From Enterobacter cloacae complex sp. R_G8 (GTDB lineage Bacteria; Pseudomonadota; Gammaproteobacteria; Enterobacterales; Enterobacteriaceae), in the NCBI RefSeq assembly GCF_024599795.1, contig NZ_CP102246.1, positions 4,030,001 through 4,094,000 on the forward strand: a DNA stretch of 64,000 bases, given 5' to 3'. Position numbers and translations under genes: made by a program. Positions 22,665 to 32,355 of the stretch are shown in pieces. Under the pieces are notes generated by a model. The model saw nothing but the letters and a program-made list of their open reading frames with translations, was not told the DNA's origin and did not search any database. The first letter of the stretch is position 1. Every line of letters begins with the position of its first letter.

Positions 22665-23189
22665 TTAGCTGGCACAAGCCAAACGCAGGGCGGTAATAAT
22701 CTGAATAACAACCTCTTCGGGTGGCGCTGACGCATCCACCACGTGATGTGCCGCTTCGCGGTATAATGCATCGCGCTCCGCCAGCACTTCGCTCACTTCT
22801 TCGCTGAGCGGTCTGGAGGTCAGCGCAGGGCGTTGCCCCTCTTCCGGAAACGCTTCCAGACGCCCCACCAGGGCAGCCACCGGCGCACAGAGGTAAATCA
22901 CAATCCCTTTTTCGCGCATAAAGTGGCGGTTATATTCCGCCAGAATAATCCCACCGCCCGTGGCAATCACGGCATCGGGTGCCGTCACCGCTTCCAGCGC
23001 GGCCGTTTCACGGCTGCGAAAGCTTTCCCAGCCCTCTTTTTCAACGATTTCCGCGATGGTTTGTCCGGCCTGTTTCTGCAGCCAGTGGTCAGTATCAATA
23101 AAATGGCGTTGACAGGCGCGCGCCAGTTCCAGGCCAACGGTGGTTTTCCCACAGCCGCGGGGGCCAACTAAAAAGATGGGTTGGGTCAT
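22665..23189 (-). CDS. aroL: Shikimate kinase II
   Basis: Phosphorylates shikimate with ATP in the common aromatic pathway. At 174 residues it matches the E. coli isoenzyme. The P-loop is GPRGCGKTT; the shikimate-binding region has DTDHWLQ and the arginine of WESFRSRE; the GGGII motif follows. The C-terminal lid carries RPALTSRP. First gene of an aroL-yaiA-aroM cluster. In E. coli TyrR and TrpR repress it; a partial TyrR-like box is present upstream here. Confidence 0.95.
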   Translation of the reverse strand: MTQPIFLVGPRGCGKTTVGLELARACQRHFIDTDHWLQKQAGQTIAEIVEKEGWESFRSRETAALEAVTAPDAVIATGGGIILAEYNRHFMREKGIVIYLCAPVAALVGRLEAFPEEGQRPALTSRPLSEEVSEVLAERDALYREAAHHVVDASAPPEEVVIQIITALRLACAS

Positions 23190-23227
23190 AACCAGGTGTT
23201 TCCCCTTGATGCCGGATGGCCGAAGAG

Positions 23228-23245
23228 TGTAAAGAAATAATTGCA
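23228..23245 (-). promoter_or_regulatory. Possible weak TyrR box upstream of aroL
   Basis: TGTAAA-N6-ATTGCA matches one half of the TyrR consensus TGTAAA-N6-TTTACA perfectly and the other at four of six positions, 39-56 bases upstream of the aroL start. It fits the known regulation of aroL by TyrR but is weak by sequence alone. Confidence 0.3.
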
Positions 23246-23333
23246 GAAGATGTTGCGTTTACTTTACTGCAAAGCGGTACGGGATGACAACCCTGTCACC
23301 GCCATACTGTACCATATTTGACAATGATTATCA

Positions 23334-23792
23334 TTACGCTGTGCGGCGCTTCACTTCCAGCAACCACTTATCCAGCTCTGCGGCAAACTGCTGGCGGTCA
23401 CGCTGAGATAGACTGTCTGGCCCACCGGTCTGCACGCCGCTGGCGCGAAGCGTATCCATAAAATCGCGCATGGTCAGTTTTTCCCGAATGGTTGCTGGCG
23501 AGTAGCGCTCACCCCGCGGGTTCAGGGCTGCGGCCCCCTTCTCCAGTACCTCTGCGGCCAAAGGAATGTCCGCCGTGATCACCAGATCCTCAGCGCTGCA
23601 CAGCCGTACAATCTCGTTATCCGCCACGTCAAACCCGGCAGGCACCCGCAACGCACGAATGAATCGGGAAGGGGGTACGCGGATATTCTGGTTTGCCACC
23701 AGCGTAAGCGGCATCTGAACGCGCTCGGCAGCACGGAACAAAATCTCTTTAATCACATTCGGACACGCGTCCGCATCAACCCAAATCGCCAT
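23334..23792 (-). CDS. yaiI: YaiI family protein (UPF0178/DUF188, PIN-like)
   Basis: Conserved protein of 152 residues beginning [13 protein letters not shown]. The DADACP motif and later DIPLA residues resemble the acidic centre of PIN-like nucleases, but no activity is established for the family. It has no signal or membrane segment. It is divergent from proC, as in E. coli, and upstream of aroL on the same strand. Confidence 0.92.
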   Translation of the reverse strand: MAIWVDADACPNVIKEILFRAAERVQMPLTLVANQNIRVPPSRFIRALRVPAGFDVADNEIVRLCSAEDLVITADIPLAAEVLEKGAAALNPRGERYSPATIREKLTMRDFMDTLRASGVQTGGPDSLSQRDRQQFAAELDKWLLEVKRRTA

Positions 23793-23889
23793 AATGTCTC
23801 CCCATATTGATACTGGCGACTATTGTCGCCTGCATTTCGTTGTTAAGCTATCAATCAGAGAAAACAACGCATAACGACGGAGAAACGTG

Positions 23890-24699
23890 ATGGAGAAGAA
23901 AATCGGGTTTATTGGCTGCGGTAACATGGGCAAAGCCATCCTGGGTGGCCTGATCGCCAGCGGGCAGGTCCTGCCGGGTCAGATTTGGGTCTATACACCA
24001 TCACCGGATAAAGTCGCGGCGTTGCGTGATGAGTATGGTATCAACGCAGCCGAAAGCGCGCAGGAAGTGGCTCAGGTCGCCGATATCGTCTTTGGGGCGG
24101 TTAAACCGAACATCATGATCAAAGTGCTGAGCGAGATCACCTCCAGCCTGAACAAAGACACGCTGGTGGTATCGATTGCCGCAGGCGTGACGCTCGATCA
24201 GCTGGCTCGTGCCCTGGGCCATGACCGCAAAATTGTACGCGCAATGCCCAATACCCCCTCGCTGGTTAACGCCGGGATGACGTCCATCACCCCTAACGCG
24301 CTGGTGACGCCGGAAGATGTGGCCGATGTGCTGAACATTTTCCGCTGCTTCGGTGAAGCGGAAGTGATTGCCGAGTCGATGATCCATCCGGTGGTGGGCG
24401 TGAGTGGTTCTGCACCTGCGTATGTCTTCATGTTCCTGGAAGCGATGGCGGATGCTGCGGTGCTTGGCGGTATGCCACGCGCGCAGGCCTACAAGTTTGC
24501 CGCACAGGCGGTGATGGGTTCAGCCAAAATGGTGCTGGAAACCGGCAAGCATCCAGGGGAACTGAAAGATATGGTCTGCTCGCCTGGCGGCACCACCATC
24601 GAAGCGGTGCGGGTGCTGGAAGAGCGCGGATTCCGTGCGGCGGTCATTGAAGCGATGGCAAAATGCATGGAAAAGTCAGAGAAACTGAGTAAGTCCTGA
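23890..24699 (+). CDS. proC: Pyrroline-5-carboxylate reductase
   Basis: Last step of proline synthesis: NADPH-dependent reduction of pyrroline-5-carboxylate. The 269-residue protein (E. coli length) has the N-terminal Rossmann motif GFIGCGNMG and the C-terminal family signature around MVCSPGGTTIEAVR. The start is the second of two adjacent ATG-type codons, following the E. coli N-terminus MEKKIGF. It is convergent with dgcC. Confidence 0.97.
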   Translation: MEKKIGFIGCGNMGKAILGGLIASGQVLPGQIWVYTPSPDKVAALRDEYGINAAESAQEVAQVADIVFGAVKPNIMIKVLSEITSSLNKDTLVVSIAAGVTLDQLARALGHDRKIVRAMPNTPSLVNAGMTSITPNALVTPEDVADVLNIFRCFGEAEVIAESMIHPVVGVSGSAPAYVFMFLEAMADAAVLGGMPRAQAYKFAAQAVMGSAKMVLETGKHPGELKDMVCSPGGTTIEAVRVLEERGFRAAVIEAMAKCMEKSEKLSKS

Positions 24700-24715
24700 C
24701 CGTCTGAGCCGGATG

Positions 24716-25819
24716 TCAGGCGGCTACCTCGGTCCGTCCGCGTCCGGCATTTTTGGCTTTATACAGCGCGATATCTGCCGCTTTTAGCCACTCCCGATAG
24801 TGACCAAACTGAGTCCCCCACGGGGCGATGCCGACGCTGATGCGAAGTCGTTCGTTCGGAGCACAGGGCAACGACAGTTTTTGCAGCCGCTCGTGTACGC
24901 GCGACATCGCCGCGATGGCACTTTCTGCCGGGGTGCCGGACATAATTATCGCGAACTCATCGCCTCCGAAACGGCCAATATAATCCCCTGTCCGCAGCGT
25001 CATCTGTAGCTGCCGGGTAATGGCAATAATCGCTTCATCACCCACATCATGCCCCCAGGTATCGTTAATGCTCTTGAAGTGATCGATATCGATAAGCAGG
25101 ATCGTTGTCTGGCAGTGACCCCGGCGGCACTTCTCATATTCATTTCGCAGCAGCGTTTCCCAGTAGCGCCGGTTGTAGACGCCAGTCATACCATCCCGGG
25201 TGCTCATCACTTCCAGTCTTCGTTTATTTTCCGCCAGACGGATTGCCGTCTGGTGGCTCACCCAGGCAAAGAGCATGGGGTAGAGCATAAAGACCGGCAA
25301 CGTCAGCCACCACTCCAGCGGTCCGGGAGAGAGCACCACAACGTTTCCGGTGAGCTGGAGGGTCATGACGGCGGATAAAGCGATCATGGCCATGCCCGCG
25401 AGAAATAAACGACAACCGCCGGATCCCATCATGTTCATGCCGATCATCATGACCAGCGCTGCCGATGGCAGGGCATTGACGCCCATCAGGGCAATCCATA
25501 TTCCGGCAATAAGGGCATCGATCTTCAGGTTGATGATTTCACGGTGAAAAGGCTCGGATGAGCGGCAGGCGAACTGCCAGGCAAGATGTGGCCAGATAAA
25601 AGCCCAGCTAACCAGTAATAACCACCAACCGCCGGGCAAAAAATGGGTCACCAGCACACCGGCAATGGGAAAAAACATCGCCGCCAGGCCAACGATTCGC
25701 GCCAGACGGACTCGCCGGGCAAAGCGTATGCCGGTACGGTGTGAGTCATCCTGAGAAAGGTTTTGAAGCCAGTCTTCCCCAATACGCTCTTTATTGTAAA
25801 AGTTTTCGTCGTTCATCAT
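24716..25819 (-). CDS. dgcC: Diguanylate cyclase DgcC (AdrA/YaiC)
   Basis: Makes c-di-GMP from GTP; in E. coli and Salmonella it is CsgD-controlled and switches on cellulose synthesis through BcsA. The 367 residues contain an N-terminal MASE2 membrane domain with about five to six hydrophobic segments (about 35-175) and a C-terminal GGDEF domain with GRFGGDEFAI. The inhibitory I-site RTGD sits five residues before the motif, so product inhibition is expected. The C-terminal AGRGRTEVAA end is conserved. It is convergent with proC. Confidence 0.95.
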   Translation of the reverse strand: MMNDENFYNKERIGEDWLQNLSQDDSHRTGIRFARRVRLARIVGLAAMFFPIAGVLVTHFLPGGWWLLLVSWAFIWPHLAWQFACRSSEPFHREIINLKIDALIAGIWIALMGVNALPSAALVMMIGMNMMGSGGCRLFLAGMAMIALSAVMTLQLTGNVVVLSPGPLEWWLTLPVFMLYPMLFAWVSHQTAIRLAENKRRLEVMSTRDGMTGVYNRRYWETLLRNEYEKCRRGHCQTTILLIDIDHFKSINDTWGHDVGDEAIIAITRQLQMTLRTGDYIGRFGGDEFAIIMSGTPAESAIAAMSRVHERLQKLSLPCAPNERLRISVGIAPWGTQFGHYREWLKAADIALYKAKNAGRGRTEVAA

Positions 25820-25887
25820 ATTTTGGGAATATTCTGAAACATTTTCCCAAATTATAGAGAGGGGGGATGCGGGGAAAGTATGAAATT

Positions 25888-25917
25888 TCGGGTGAGCCGG
25901 CGTCAGGACTCACCCGA
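25888..25917 (-). terminator. Hairpin downstream of psiF
   Basis: A 9-bp perfect stem TCGGGTGAG / CTCACCCGA with a 12-base loop just after the psiF stop codon; only AAATTTC follows on that strand, so it is a weak intrinsic terminator at best. Confidence 0.5.
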
Positions 25918-25922
25918 TAGGA

Positions 25923-26243
25923 CTATGCCTGTTTCTTGAGGCAAGCGCTCATGAACTTGCTGCGATCGTCGCCTTTAAGCATCTGTTCGGTCGCTTTCGC
26001 ATTACATTCGCGCATTTTTTGCTGCTGCGGTGTCAGGCTTTTCTCATCCGGTTTGGATGCACCATTTTTGAGGCAATCGCTCATGTAGGTCTTACGGGCA
26101 TCCCCTTTCAGCGCTTTCGCTGTCGCCTGCTGATTACAGGTCGTCATACGCTGTTGTTGCGGTGTTAAGGTCTTTTCTGCCGCGTTCGCTGAAGCCATCA
26201 TGAACACGCCTGAGAGCAGACCCACCAGTATTGTTGTTTTCAT
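25923..26243 (-). CDS. psiF: Phosphate starvation-inducible protein PsiF
   Basis: Small exported protein of unknown function made under phosphate starvation. The 106 residues have a clear signal peptide (cleavage after SANA, about residue 21) and two repeats of a motif starting TLTPQQQ/SLTPQQQ and containing MxxCNxxA and CLK, i.e. the duplicated PsiF domain with four conserved cysteines. It is 71 bases downstream of phoA on the same strand and probably co-transcribed under the phoA Pho box. Confidence 0.95.
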   Translation of the reverse strand: MKTTILVGLLSGVFMMASANAAEKTLTPQQQRMTTCNQQATAKALKGDARKTYMSDCLKNGASKPDEKSLTPQQQKMRECNAKATEQMLKGDDRSKFMSACLKKQA

Positions 26244-26282
26244 TGCACCATCCTTTTGTGAAGTTCCACTGTAAGTCTGGTA

Positions 26283-26307
26283 CCTGGCGGCGGAAATGGC
26301 CGCCAGG
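26283..26307. other. Hairpin between phoA and psiF
   Basis: A 9-bp stem CCTGGCGGC / GCCGCCAGG with a seven-base loop in the short phoA-psiF gap. No T-tract follows, so it may protect the phoA mRNA end or modulate psiF read-through rather than terminate. Confidence 0.5.
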
Positions 26308-26314
26308 CATTCAC

Positions 26315-27730
26315 TTATTTCAGACCCAGTGCCGCACGCATAGTGTAGAACAGATCCGTTTGATCGGTCAGTCCCACCACGTTTGCGGCATGCGGGCCGT
26401 ATGCCGCAATGCGCAACTGCGTACCGGTATGTTCCATCGACTCCTCTTCCGAGTTGCCATAGCTCATCACCATCACCGCACCATCTTTGGTATTCAACGC
26501 CTGAGTCAGACCGGGCGCTTTGGAATCTGCCGGGATGATCTGGCTGGCGTGCGCATGGTCAGCAGTCACCACGACCAGGGTATTACCATCTTGCTTCGCG
26601 AACGCCAGCGCCTTCTGTACCGCTTCATCCAGATCAACCGTTTCGCCTATCTGGCCGCACGGGTTAGCCGCATGATCCTGCTTATCGATTGACGCCCCTT
26701 CAACCTGCAGGAAGAACCCTTTATCGCTCTTGCTGAGCAGTGAAATGGCTTTCTCCGTCATCGCCGCCAGTGTCGGTACGCTGTCAGTACGTTTCGGATT
26801 CGCTGTACAGGTCACCGCCGGTTTATCGATGTTGCCGTGGTAAGACGCTTTCGGTCCCTCCCAGCGCACGGGCATGTTGCCGTCAGCAAACAGTCCCAGC
26901 AGCGGCTTGTCCTGATTCGCTTCGGTAATCCCGGCCAGAGAAGCGGCATCACTCACCAGTTGATAACCGCGAGCCTGTGCCTGTTCGCGCAGCGTTTTCC
27001 CCTGCCACTCACCCGCCGTGGCGGTTTCTGCGAAGGTTTTCGCCCCGCCGCCCAGCGTTACGTCAGGACGCGCGTTCAGCATCTGTTCGGTGATCGATCC
27101 TTTCCCGCCTTTTTCCAGCGCGTTGCCGGGACATTTTTCACTGGTCACAGACGGGCCGTAACATTTACGCGAGGTCACATGCGCGACCAGCGCCGCAGGC
27201 GTCGCATCCTGGATCTCAGCGGTGGAGACGTTGCCGGTTGCCAGCCCCGCCGCTTTCGCCATCTCCAGAATGGTTTGATGATCTTTTTCGTGAATATCCA
27301 CGCCCAGCGCACCATTATAGGTTTTTACCCCTGTTGTCCAGGCGGTGGCAGAGGCGGCGGAATCCGTTACGTAGTCTGGTTTACCGGTTTTTTTATCCAG
27401 CGAGTAATGCGTATATTGTCCGGTCAGGGGCAATGCGTCGATGCCTTTAAAAAAGCCGCCAGCACCCTCGGCATAATTTCGCGCCGCCGTTATTTCGGAA
27501 TCCCCCATTCCATCGCCAATCAGTAGAATAATATTTTTAGCCGGTTTATCATTCAGCGAAGCGCGAATGGCTGCGGTTTGATCGTCTGACAGTCGACGTG
27601 CGCCGCCTGGCTGGGTGATATCTCCGGTTGCCGCACGATTATCCAGCACGTGAGTATTGGTCGTTTCGGCATAAATGGCAGGGGTAATAAACAAAGGAAG
27701 TAATGCAATGAAAAGTGCGCTCTGCTTCAA
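26315..27730 (-). CDS. phoA: Alkaline phosphatase
   Basis: Periplasmic zinc/magnesium phosphomonoesterase that releases phosphate from organic esters. The 471-residue precursor has a signal peptide ([21 protein letters not shown]), the active-site serine in [12 protein letters not shown], metal ligands in [11 protein letters not shown] and [11 protein letters not shown], and the disulfide cysteines. The start codon is TTG at 27730, with GGAG eight bases upstream; E. coli phoA also uses a non-ATG start. A Pho box and TATAGT -10 lie upstream. Downstream is psiF. Confidence 0.96.
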   Translation of the reverse strand: MKQSALFIALLPLFITPAIYAETTNTHVLDNRAATGDITQPGGARRLSDDQTAAIRASLNDKPAKNIILLIGDGMGDSEITAARNYAEGAGGFFKGIDALPLTGQYTHYSLDKKTGKPDYVTDSAASATAWTTGVKTYNGALGVDIHEKDHQTILEMAKAAGLATGNVSTAEIQDATPAALVAHVTSRKCYGPSVTSEKCPGNALEKGGKGSITEQMLNARPDVTLGGGAKTFAETATAGEWQGKTLREQAQARGYQLVSDAASLAGITEANQDKPLLGLFADGNMPVRWEGPKASYHGNIDKPAVTCTANPKRTDSVPTLAAMTEKAISLLSKSDKGFFLQVEGASIDKQDHAANPCGQIGETVDLDEAVQKALAFAKQDGNTLVVVTADHAHASQIIPADSKAPGLTQALNTKDGAVMVMSYGNSEEESMEHTGTQLRIAAYGPHAANVVGLTDQTDLFYTMRAALGLK

Positions 27731-27790
27731 TTTATTTTCTCCATGTACAAATACATAAAAAATAAAACAGAGCGACTATAGGCATCCAGC

Positions 27791-27808
27791 ATGACAATTC
27801 TATGACGG
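27791..27808 (-). promoter_or_regulatory. Pho box of phoA
   Basis: On the phoA strand, CCGTCATAGAATTGTCAT agrees with the Pho box consensus CTGTCATA(A/T)A(A/T)CTGTCA(C/T). A TATAGT -10 hexamer begins ten bases after it, the usual geometry for PhoB activation. Confidence 0.85.
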
Positions 27809-27829
27809 GCCGTCAGGAACTGTGACGGT

Positions 27830-28090
27830 TTAGCTGCGCGGATGCCTTAACAGCTTCTTTACGTACTGGTGGAGCATTTCAGCATCCTGAACCGGTACCT
27901 GGGAATCAGGCCTGGCGCTGTCCAGCGCACCTTCAACGCTTTCAATCAGTGCCTGTTGATCGGTTTTGGCCATCTGCCGGAGCAGTGCTGTAACCACTAT
28001 TTCCAGTGCTTCGACCTGGGCGACCAGTTCTTTTGACTCTTCTTCCTTTTGTGCAAGCTTGACCAACAACTCAGCAATGAGATTTTTCAT
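27830..28090 (-). CDS. iraP: Anti-adaptor protein IraP
   Basis: IraP binds RssB and blocks delivery of RpoS to ClpXP, raising sigma S, in E. coli during phosphate starvation. The 86-residue protein starts [22 protein letters not shown], with a long N-terminal helix/coiled coil and a C-terminal [10 protein letters not shown], as in E. coli. It lies 100 bases upstream of phoA on the same strand; the phoA Pho box lies in that gap. Its own promoter should be in the 28091-28238 stretch. Confidence 0.94.
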   Translation of the reverse strand: MKNLIAELLVKLAQKEEESKELVAQVEALEIVVTALLRQMAKTDQQALIESVEGALDSARPDSQVPVQDAEMLHQYVKKLLRHPRS

Positions 28091-28230
28091 CGTGCTATTT
28101 CCTTATGAGTTTTTCCAGAACTTAGCATTCTGAATGAATAATGCAAAGAGGAGAAAAGTATTATCTTATGCAAAAGTGACGTCGCTGCCAGAATAGAGAT
28201 TGCTGGCCGTCAGCGAAACGTTTTTCTCAA

Positions 28231-28266
28231 AAGAAAAAGCCGCATTTGGTTATAAAAAAATGCGGC
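28231..28266 (-). terminator. Terminator of the MdtG-like transporter gene
   Basis: On the transporter strand, GCCGCATTT pairs with AAATGCGGC (9 bp, ten-base loop) and is followed by TTTTTCTTTT. Confidence 0.85.
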
Positions 28267-28301
28267 GACCATAAGAATATATAATGCATTACCGAAGACA
28301 A

Positions 28302-29534
28302 TTATCGCGCCGATTTCGTCTCCGCTATTTGCCGACGGCGTCGCAGGGCAATCGCCAGCTGGATAATATTGATCAACACCACCATCGCCGTGGCTGCAAA
28401 TACCCAACGAAAACCCGCCATCGCCGAAACCGATGCACCAATAAGCGGACCGGCAACATTGCCCAAATACATAAATGACTGGTTATAGCCAAAAATACGG
28501 CCTGTCACCTGGTCGCTTGAATATTTCACCAGCAAGGTCTGCACCGCAGGTAACATGGCACCATCGGCAAAGCCAAGCAGAAATCGCAGCACGCCGAGCT
28601 GAAGCGGAGAGGTGACGAACGACATCGCAAAGAAGAGCACCACGGCAAAAATCAGCGTAGCCATCAGGATGCGTGCCGTGCCGATCCTGTCACCCAGTTT
28701 TCCCAGCCGCGGCGCAGAAATTAACGCAGACACACCCGGTACGGCAGCGATCATCCCGCTGAGAAACGCAATATTATTGCTGTCTGGCTCCATCGATTTA
28801 ATAAACAGCGCCAGAATGGGACCCACTGAACCGTTACAGAGCTGGATCACCATGGTGGTCACGAACAGGCTTATCATCAGCCCGGGATAAGGCAGTGAGG
28901 CAAAGACCGCTTTGCCGCTCAGCCGTTCAGATTTGCTGACGACCGGACGTCCGCCCTCTTTGATCAGAAACAGCGTTACCAGAAAACTGACCACCAGCAG
29001 GATGGCGGTAATGAAAAACACGGCGCGCAGACCCACATGGTCGGCCAGAAAGCCCCCTAACAGCGGGCCGCCGATCACGCCACTTATCTGTGCGGTGGAG
29101 AGCGTACTCAGCGCCCAGCCGCTACGCTCACGCGGCACCTGTGAGGCGACCAGCGCCATGGCGTTAGGAATATAGCCGGATGTCAGCCCCATGATCGCCC
29201 GCAGGATAAACAGCTGCCAGACGTTGGTGGCAAAGGCCTGCAGCAGAATGGCTATCGCCATCCCTAACGAAGCGCGCAGCAGCATCAGTTTGCGCCCTTT
29301 TCGATCCGCCAGGCTACCCCACATCGGTGACACAATGGCGGAAACCAGAAACGTCACGCTGAACGTCAGACCCGACCACATGGAGAGGGCTTCATGAGAG
29401 GTCACGCCCAGCTGCGAGACGTACAGCGGCAGAAAGGGCAAAATCTGGCTAATGGCCAGTCCGGTGAAGAAACACCCGAACCAGACCGAGATGAGATTAA
29501 CTTTCCAGGATTCCATAAAAGAAATAGTCTTCAT
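28302..29534 (-). CDS. MFS multidrug transporter, MdtG-like
   Basis: Inner-membrane drug/proton antiporter of the DHA1 group by similarity. The 410 residues form 12 predicted membrane segments; the MFS motif A loop [13 protein letters not shown] follows TM2 and a second copy LGKLGDRIG follows TM8. Similarity to E. coli MdtG (YceE) is high over the full length, but this locus is not the mdtG site, so it may be a paralogue. The start at MKTISFME is chosen over an upstream ATG at 29564. It is not in the E. coli K-12 iraP-ddlA interval, so it looks like an accessory insertion. Confidence 0.85.
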   Translation of the reverse strand: MKTISFMESWKVNLISVWFGCFFTGLAISQILPFLPLYVSQLGVTSHEALSMWSGLTFSVTFLVSAIVSPMWGSLADRKGRKLMLLRASLGMAIAILLQAFATNVWQLFILRAIMGLTSGYIPNAMALVASQVPRERSGWALSTLSTAQISGVIGGPLLGGFLADHVGLRAVFFITAILLVVSFLVTLFLIKEGGRPVVSKSERLSGKAVFASLPYPGLMISLFVTTMVIQLCNGSVGPILALFIKSMEPDSNNIAFLSGMIAAVPGVSALISAPRLGKLGDRIGTARILMATLIFAVVLFFAMSFVTSPLQLGVLRFLLGFADGAMLPAVQTLLVKYSSDQVTGRIFGYNQSFMYLGNVAGPLIGASVSAMAGFRWVFAATAMVVLINIIQLAIALRRRRQIAETKSAR

Positions 29535-29685
29535 TTTTAGGCGAATTCGCTGACAGATTAGCAAGTTACCTGCTTCCGCGCCGTGCCAGAGATGCGGCCT
29601 TGCTGACTTTGGTGTTTTATCTTCCCAGTCATCATATTTGTGAAAGATGTCACAAATTATCCAATTTCTGGCGGAAGATTATGCT

Positions 29686-30369
29686 TCAATGGCAGAGTCC
29701 AAACCCACGCATCCCCAGGTGAAAATGGTTGGCATGCGCCGCGTTATAGTCCGGCCCCAGGCCGTTACCGTAATAGCCACAGCTCGCCGTCAGCAATGCC
29801 TGTAGCCACGGCTGCGTTTTTGTCGATCTCCAGCCGCGCAGGATGGTGACCCGTTCACCGTTCGCCAGCTGAAACGCGCTGATATCCAGCGCCTCTGCCG
29901 AGGCATGTTCACTGCGTCTTGCGTCAGGGCGGTGGTAAATATTGCGACAGGCATAGCTGCCCAGATGCTCAATACGCGTCAGCTCGCTTCCGGTCCAGGT
30001 TTTGGTGAGTGGCCGGGCCTGCTGGCTGACAAACAGTGCTGAACTCAGTGCGAGCGGACAGCTGGCCAGAAAACTGCTGTTCAGACTGACCGGCCCGAAG
30101 TCACGCACACGTACCACGTTGTGAAGAGGACATGCTCCGCCGGTGTCAGCTACCGGCTGTGTGCGGATAAGCGCTTTCTGATTGGCCTGCGATAACAGGC
30201 TGGCGCAGGCCTCGGGGGTTAAACGCCGGAGTTTATACTGGGTGATTTTACCTGGCGGGTCATCAAGCGTGAGCGGCGTAAAAGGGTTGTAGTAAGACGG
30301 CAACCAGCGGTAACCCACCGTTGCGACAGCCACCAGGATGATCACGATCAGCAGCGTTTTACCTTTCAC
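29686..30369 (-). CDS. Extensin family protein, membrane-anchored or secreted
   Basis: The 227 residues have an N-terminal hydrophobic segment (about 4-19), then a conserved extensin-like C-terminal domain with [25 protein letters not shown] and the [11 protein letters not shown] end. The [12 protein letters not shown] and HANHFHL elements resemble the metal-binding histidine/aspartate layout of LAS/D-Ala-D-Ala carboxypeptidase folds, so a periplasmic cell-wall role is plausible but unproven. It is divergent from ddlA, a peptidoglycan precursor enzyme. Confidence 0.8.
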   Translation of the reverse strand: MKGKTLLIVIILVAVATVGYRWLPSYYNPFTPLTLDDPPGKITQYKLRRLTPEACASLLSQANQKALIRTQPVADTGGACPLHNVVRVRDFGPVSLNSSFLASCPLALSSALFVSQQARPLTKTWTGSELTRIEHLGSYACRNIYHRPDARRSEHASAEALDISAFQLANGERVTILRGWRSTKTQPWLQALLTASCGYYGNGLGPDYNAAHANHFHLGMRGFGLCH

Positions 30370-30472
30370 ACTCCCCCCTTTTTACTCCCCAAAACATTAT
30401 GGCAGAAGGCCGCGAAACCCGCCGGGCATCGTGGTATGTTATTGGCTTTTCGTCAGACTGGAAGAGAGTGAG

Positions 30473-31573
30473 ATGGCAAAGCAGCGCGTAGGTATTGTCT
30501 TTGGGGGAAAATCAGCGGAGCACGAGGTTTCGTTGCAGTCGGCAAAAAATATTGTCGATGCGATTGATAAAAACCGTTTCGACGTAGTGCTGCTGGGCAT
30601 TGATAAACAGGGCCAGTGGCATGTGAACGATGCGAGCCAGTATCTGTTAAACGCCAACGATCCGGCACATATCGCCCTTAATCCTTCTGAAATCAGCGTC
30701 GCCACCGTCCCTGGCGTAGTGAAGGGGCAACTTATCGACGCCGGTAATGCGCAGGCGCTTGCTCAGATTGACGTCGTGTTCCCAATCGTCCACGGCACGC
30801 TGGGCGAAGATGGTTCGCTGCAGGGTATGCTGCGCATGGCTAACCTGCCATTTGTCGGTTCCGATGTACTGGGCTCTGCTGCCTGCATGGATAAAGATGT
30901 CACCAAACGCCTGCTGCGTGATGCCGGGCTCAACATTGCCCCGTTCGTGACGCTCACCCGTGCTAACCGCGACAAGTACAGCTTCAGCCAGATTTCCGCC
31001 CAGCTGGGTCTGCCGCTGTTCGTGAAGCCTGCGAACCAGGGCTCCTCCGTTGGCGTCAGCAAAGTGACAAGCGAAGCGCAGTTCACCGAAGCCGTTCGTC
31101 TGGCTTTTGAGTTTGACCACAAAGTCGTGGTTGAGCAGGGTATCAAAGGGCGTGAAATTGAGTGCGCGGTGCTGGGCAATGATTTCCCACAGGCAAGCAC
31201 CTGCGGTGAAGTGGTGTTAAACAGCGATTTCTACTCTTACGACACCAAATATATTGATGATAAAGGCGCTCAGGTCGTCGTGCCGGCGAATATCGATCCG
31301 GCCGTCAACGATAAGATCCGGGCGATCGCCATCAACGCCTATCAGGCCCTTGGCTGCTGCGGCATGGCGCGTGTGGATGTGTTCCTGACGCCAGAAAATG
31401 AGGTCGTGATTAATGAAATCAACACCCTGCCGGGCTTTACCAACATCAGTATGTATCCGAAACTGTGGCAGGCCAGCGGGTTGAGTTACCCTGAGCTGAT
31501 CACCCGTCTGATCGAACTGGCGCTGGAGCGTCATACTGCTGACAGCGCCCTGAAAAGTTCCGTAAACGGTTAA
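30473..31573 (+). CDS. ddlA: D-alanine--D-alanine ligase A
   Basis: Cytoplasmic ATP-grasp enzyme joining two D-alanines for peptidoglycan precursors. From [19 protein letters not shown] there are 366 residues (E. coli 364). Signatures [13 protein letters not shown] and the C-terminal [11 protein letters not shown] are present. A longer frame opens at 30338 but the chosen ATG has a GAGAG ribosome site and the conserved N-terminus. The stop overlaps the convergent yaiZ stop by four bases. Confidence 0.97.
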   Translation: MAKQRVGIVFGGKSAEHEVSLQSAKNIVDAIDKNRFDVVLLGIDKQGQWHVNDASQYLLNANDPAHIALNPSEISVATVPGVVKGQLIDAGNAQALAQIDVVFPIVHGTLGEDGSLQGMLRMANLPFVGSDVLGSAACMDKDVTKRLLRDAGLNIAPFVTLTRANRDKYSFSQISAQLGLPLFVKPANQGSSVGVSKVTSEAQFTEAVRLAFEFDHKVVVEQGIKGREIECAVLGNDFPQASTCGEVVLNSDFYSYDTKYIDDKGAQVVVPANIDPAVNDKIRAIAINAYQALGCCGMARVDVFLTPENEVVINEINTLPGFTNISMYPKLWQASGLSYPELITRLIELALERHTADSALKSSVNG

Positions 31574-31806
31574 TCGGTTCTCTTCACCGTCTCCGCCTCA
31601 TCCGCTGTCGTCTCTTCAGGACGGCGGCGGATAATCAACCCGGCCAGCCAGAAACTGATCACCCAGGTCACCAGCCCAACGGCATAGGTTTGCCACCCTT
31701 TGGCTTCAAACCCCAGCAGCCCCACGACACCGTTAAGAATAAAGATCAGCCCGATAGCAAAGGCGTAGTAATGCCAGTCACGGCGTAGTTTGGACGTGAG
31801 TTTCAT
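31570..31806 (-). CDS. yaiZ: YaiZ, DUF2754 small membrane protein
   Basis: Product of 78 residues with two membrane segments (about 14-34 and 38-60) and a charged C-terminus. Position beside ddlA and sequence ([14 protein letters not shown]) fit YaiZ. Function unknown. It is convergent with ddlA and divergent from yaiY. Confidence 0.88.
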   Translation of the reverse strand: MKLTSKLRRDWHYYAFAIGLIFILNGVVGLLGFEAKGWQTYAVGLVTWVISFWLAGLIIRRRPEETTADEAETVKRTD

Positions 31807-31890
31807 AACAACTCCGGCAGAAAAAAAGACATCCTCTCACAGTTTTACCATCAGGTCTGTGGCAGATGCGGAAATTCTGAAACGCGACGC

Positions 31891-31913
31891 AATTTCACTT
31901 AAGTGATGAAATT
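31891..31913. promoter_or_regulatory. Palindrome between yaiZ and yaiY, possible operator
   Basis: A perfect 12-base palindrome TCACTTAAGTGA (31895-31906) is embedded in AATTTCAC-TTAA-GTGATGAAATT, giving outer arms AATTTC/GAAATT offset by two bases. It lies in the divergent yaiZ-yaiY promoter region and could serve a symmetrical regulator. Confidence 0.35.
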
Positions 31914-32052
31914 GTGATGTGCTGCAGAAATCGACAATCCAGGAGAATTCCGCAGGGCAAATTACCACGATTCTGATATTGACAAATGCTATGACCTGTC
32001 AAACTCACCCTGTACGAAGCGTATTAACAGAGTGATATATCCGGAGGTCTTT

Positions 32053-32355
32053 ATGGCTGACTTTACCTTGTCGAAACCGATTTTTGGCGGCACCCCACCA
32101 AAAACCTCCACAGCGGGTAATATCGCTTATGCCCTGTTTGTCCTGTTCTGCTTCTGGGCTGGCTCACAGCTTCTCAACATGCTGGTTCATGCGCCTGGCG
32201 TCTATGAACATCTGATGCAGGTGCAGGATAATGGACGCCCGCGGGTTGAGATCGGTTTTGGCGTGAGCACCCTGTTCGGCCTCGTCCCCTTCCTCGCGGG
32301 TTGTCTGATTTTGGGTGTGGTCGCGCTAGTCCTGCGCTTGCGTCGTCGTCACTAA
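32053..32355 (+). CDS. yaiY: YaiY, DUF2755 membrane protein
   Basis: Product of 100 residues from [13 protein letters not shown] with two hydrophobic segments (about 26-45 and 73-94). CCGGAGG lies just upstream and decides the start over an in-frame ATG 21 bases earlier. Family function is unknown. The last codons overlap the convergent yaiW by four bases. Confidence 0.9.
   Translation: MADFTLSKPIFGGTPPKTSTAGNIAYALFVLFCFWAGSQLLNMLVHAPGVYEHLMQVQDNGRPRVEIGFGVSTLFGLVPFLAGCLILGVVALVLRLRRRH

Noticed and set aside
24700..24730. REP-like GCCGGATGTCAGGCGGCT between proC and dgcC
   Set aside because: Only half of the palindrome is present; too incomplete to call.
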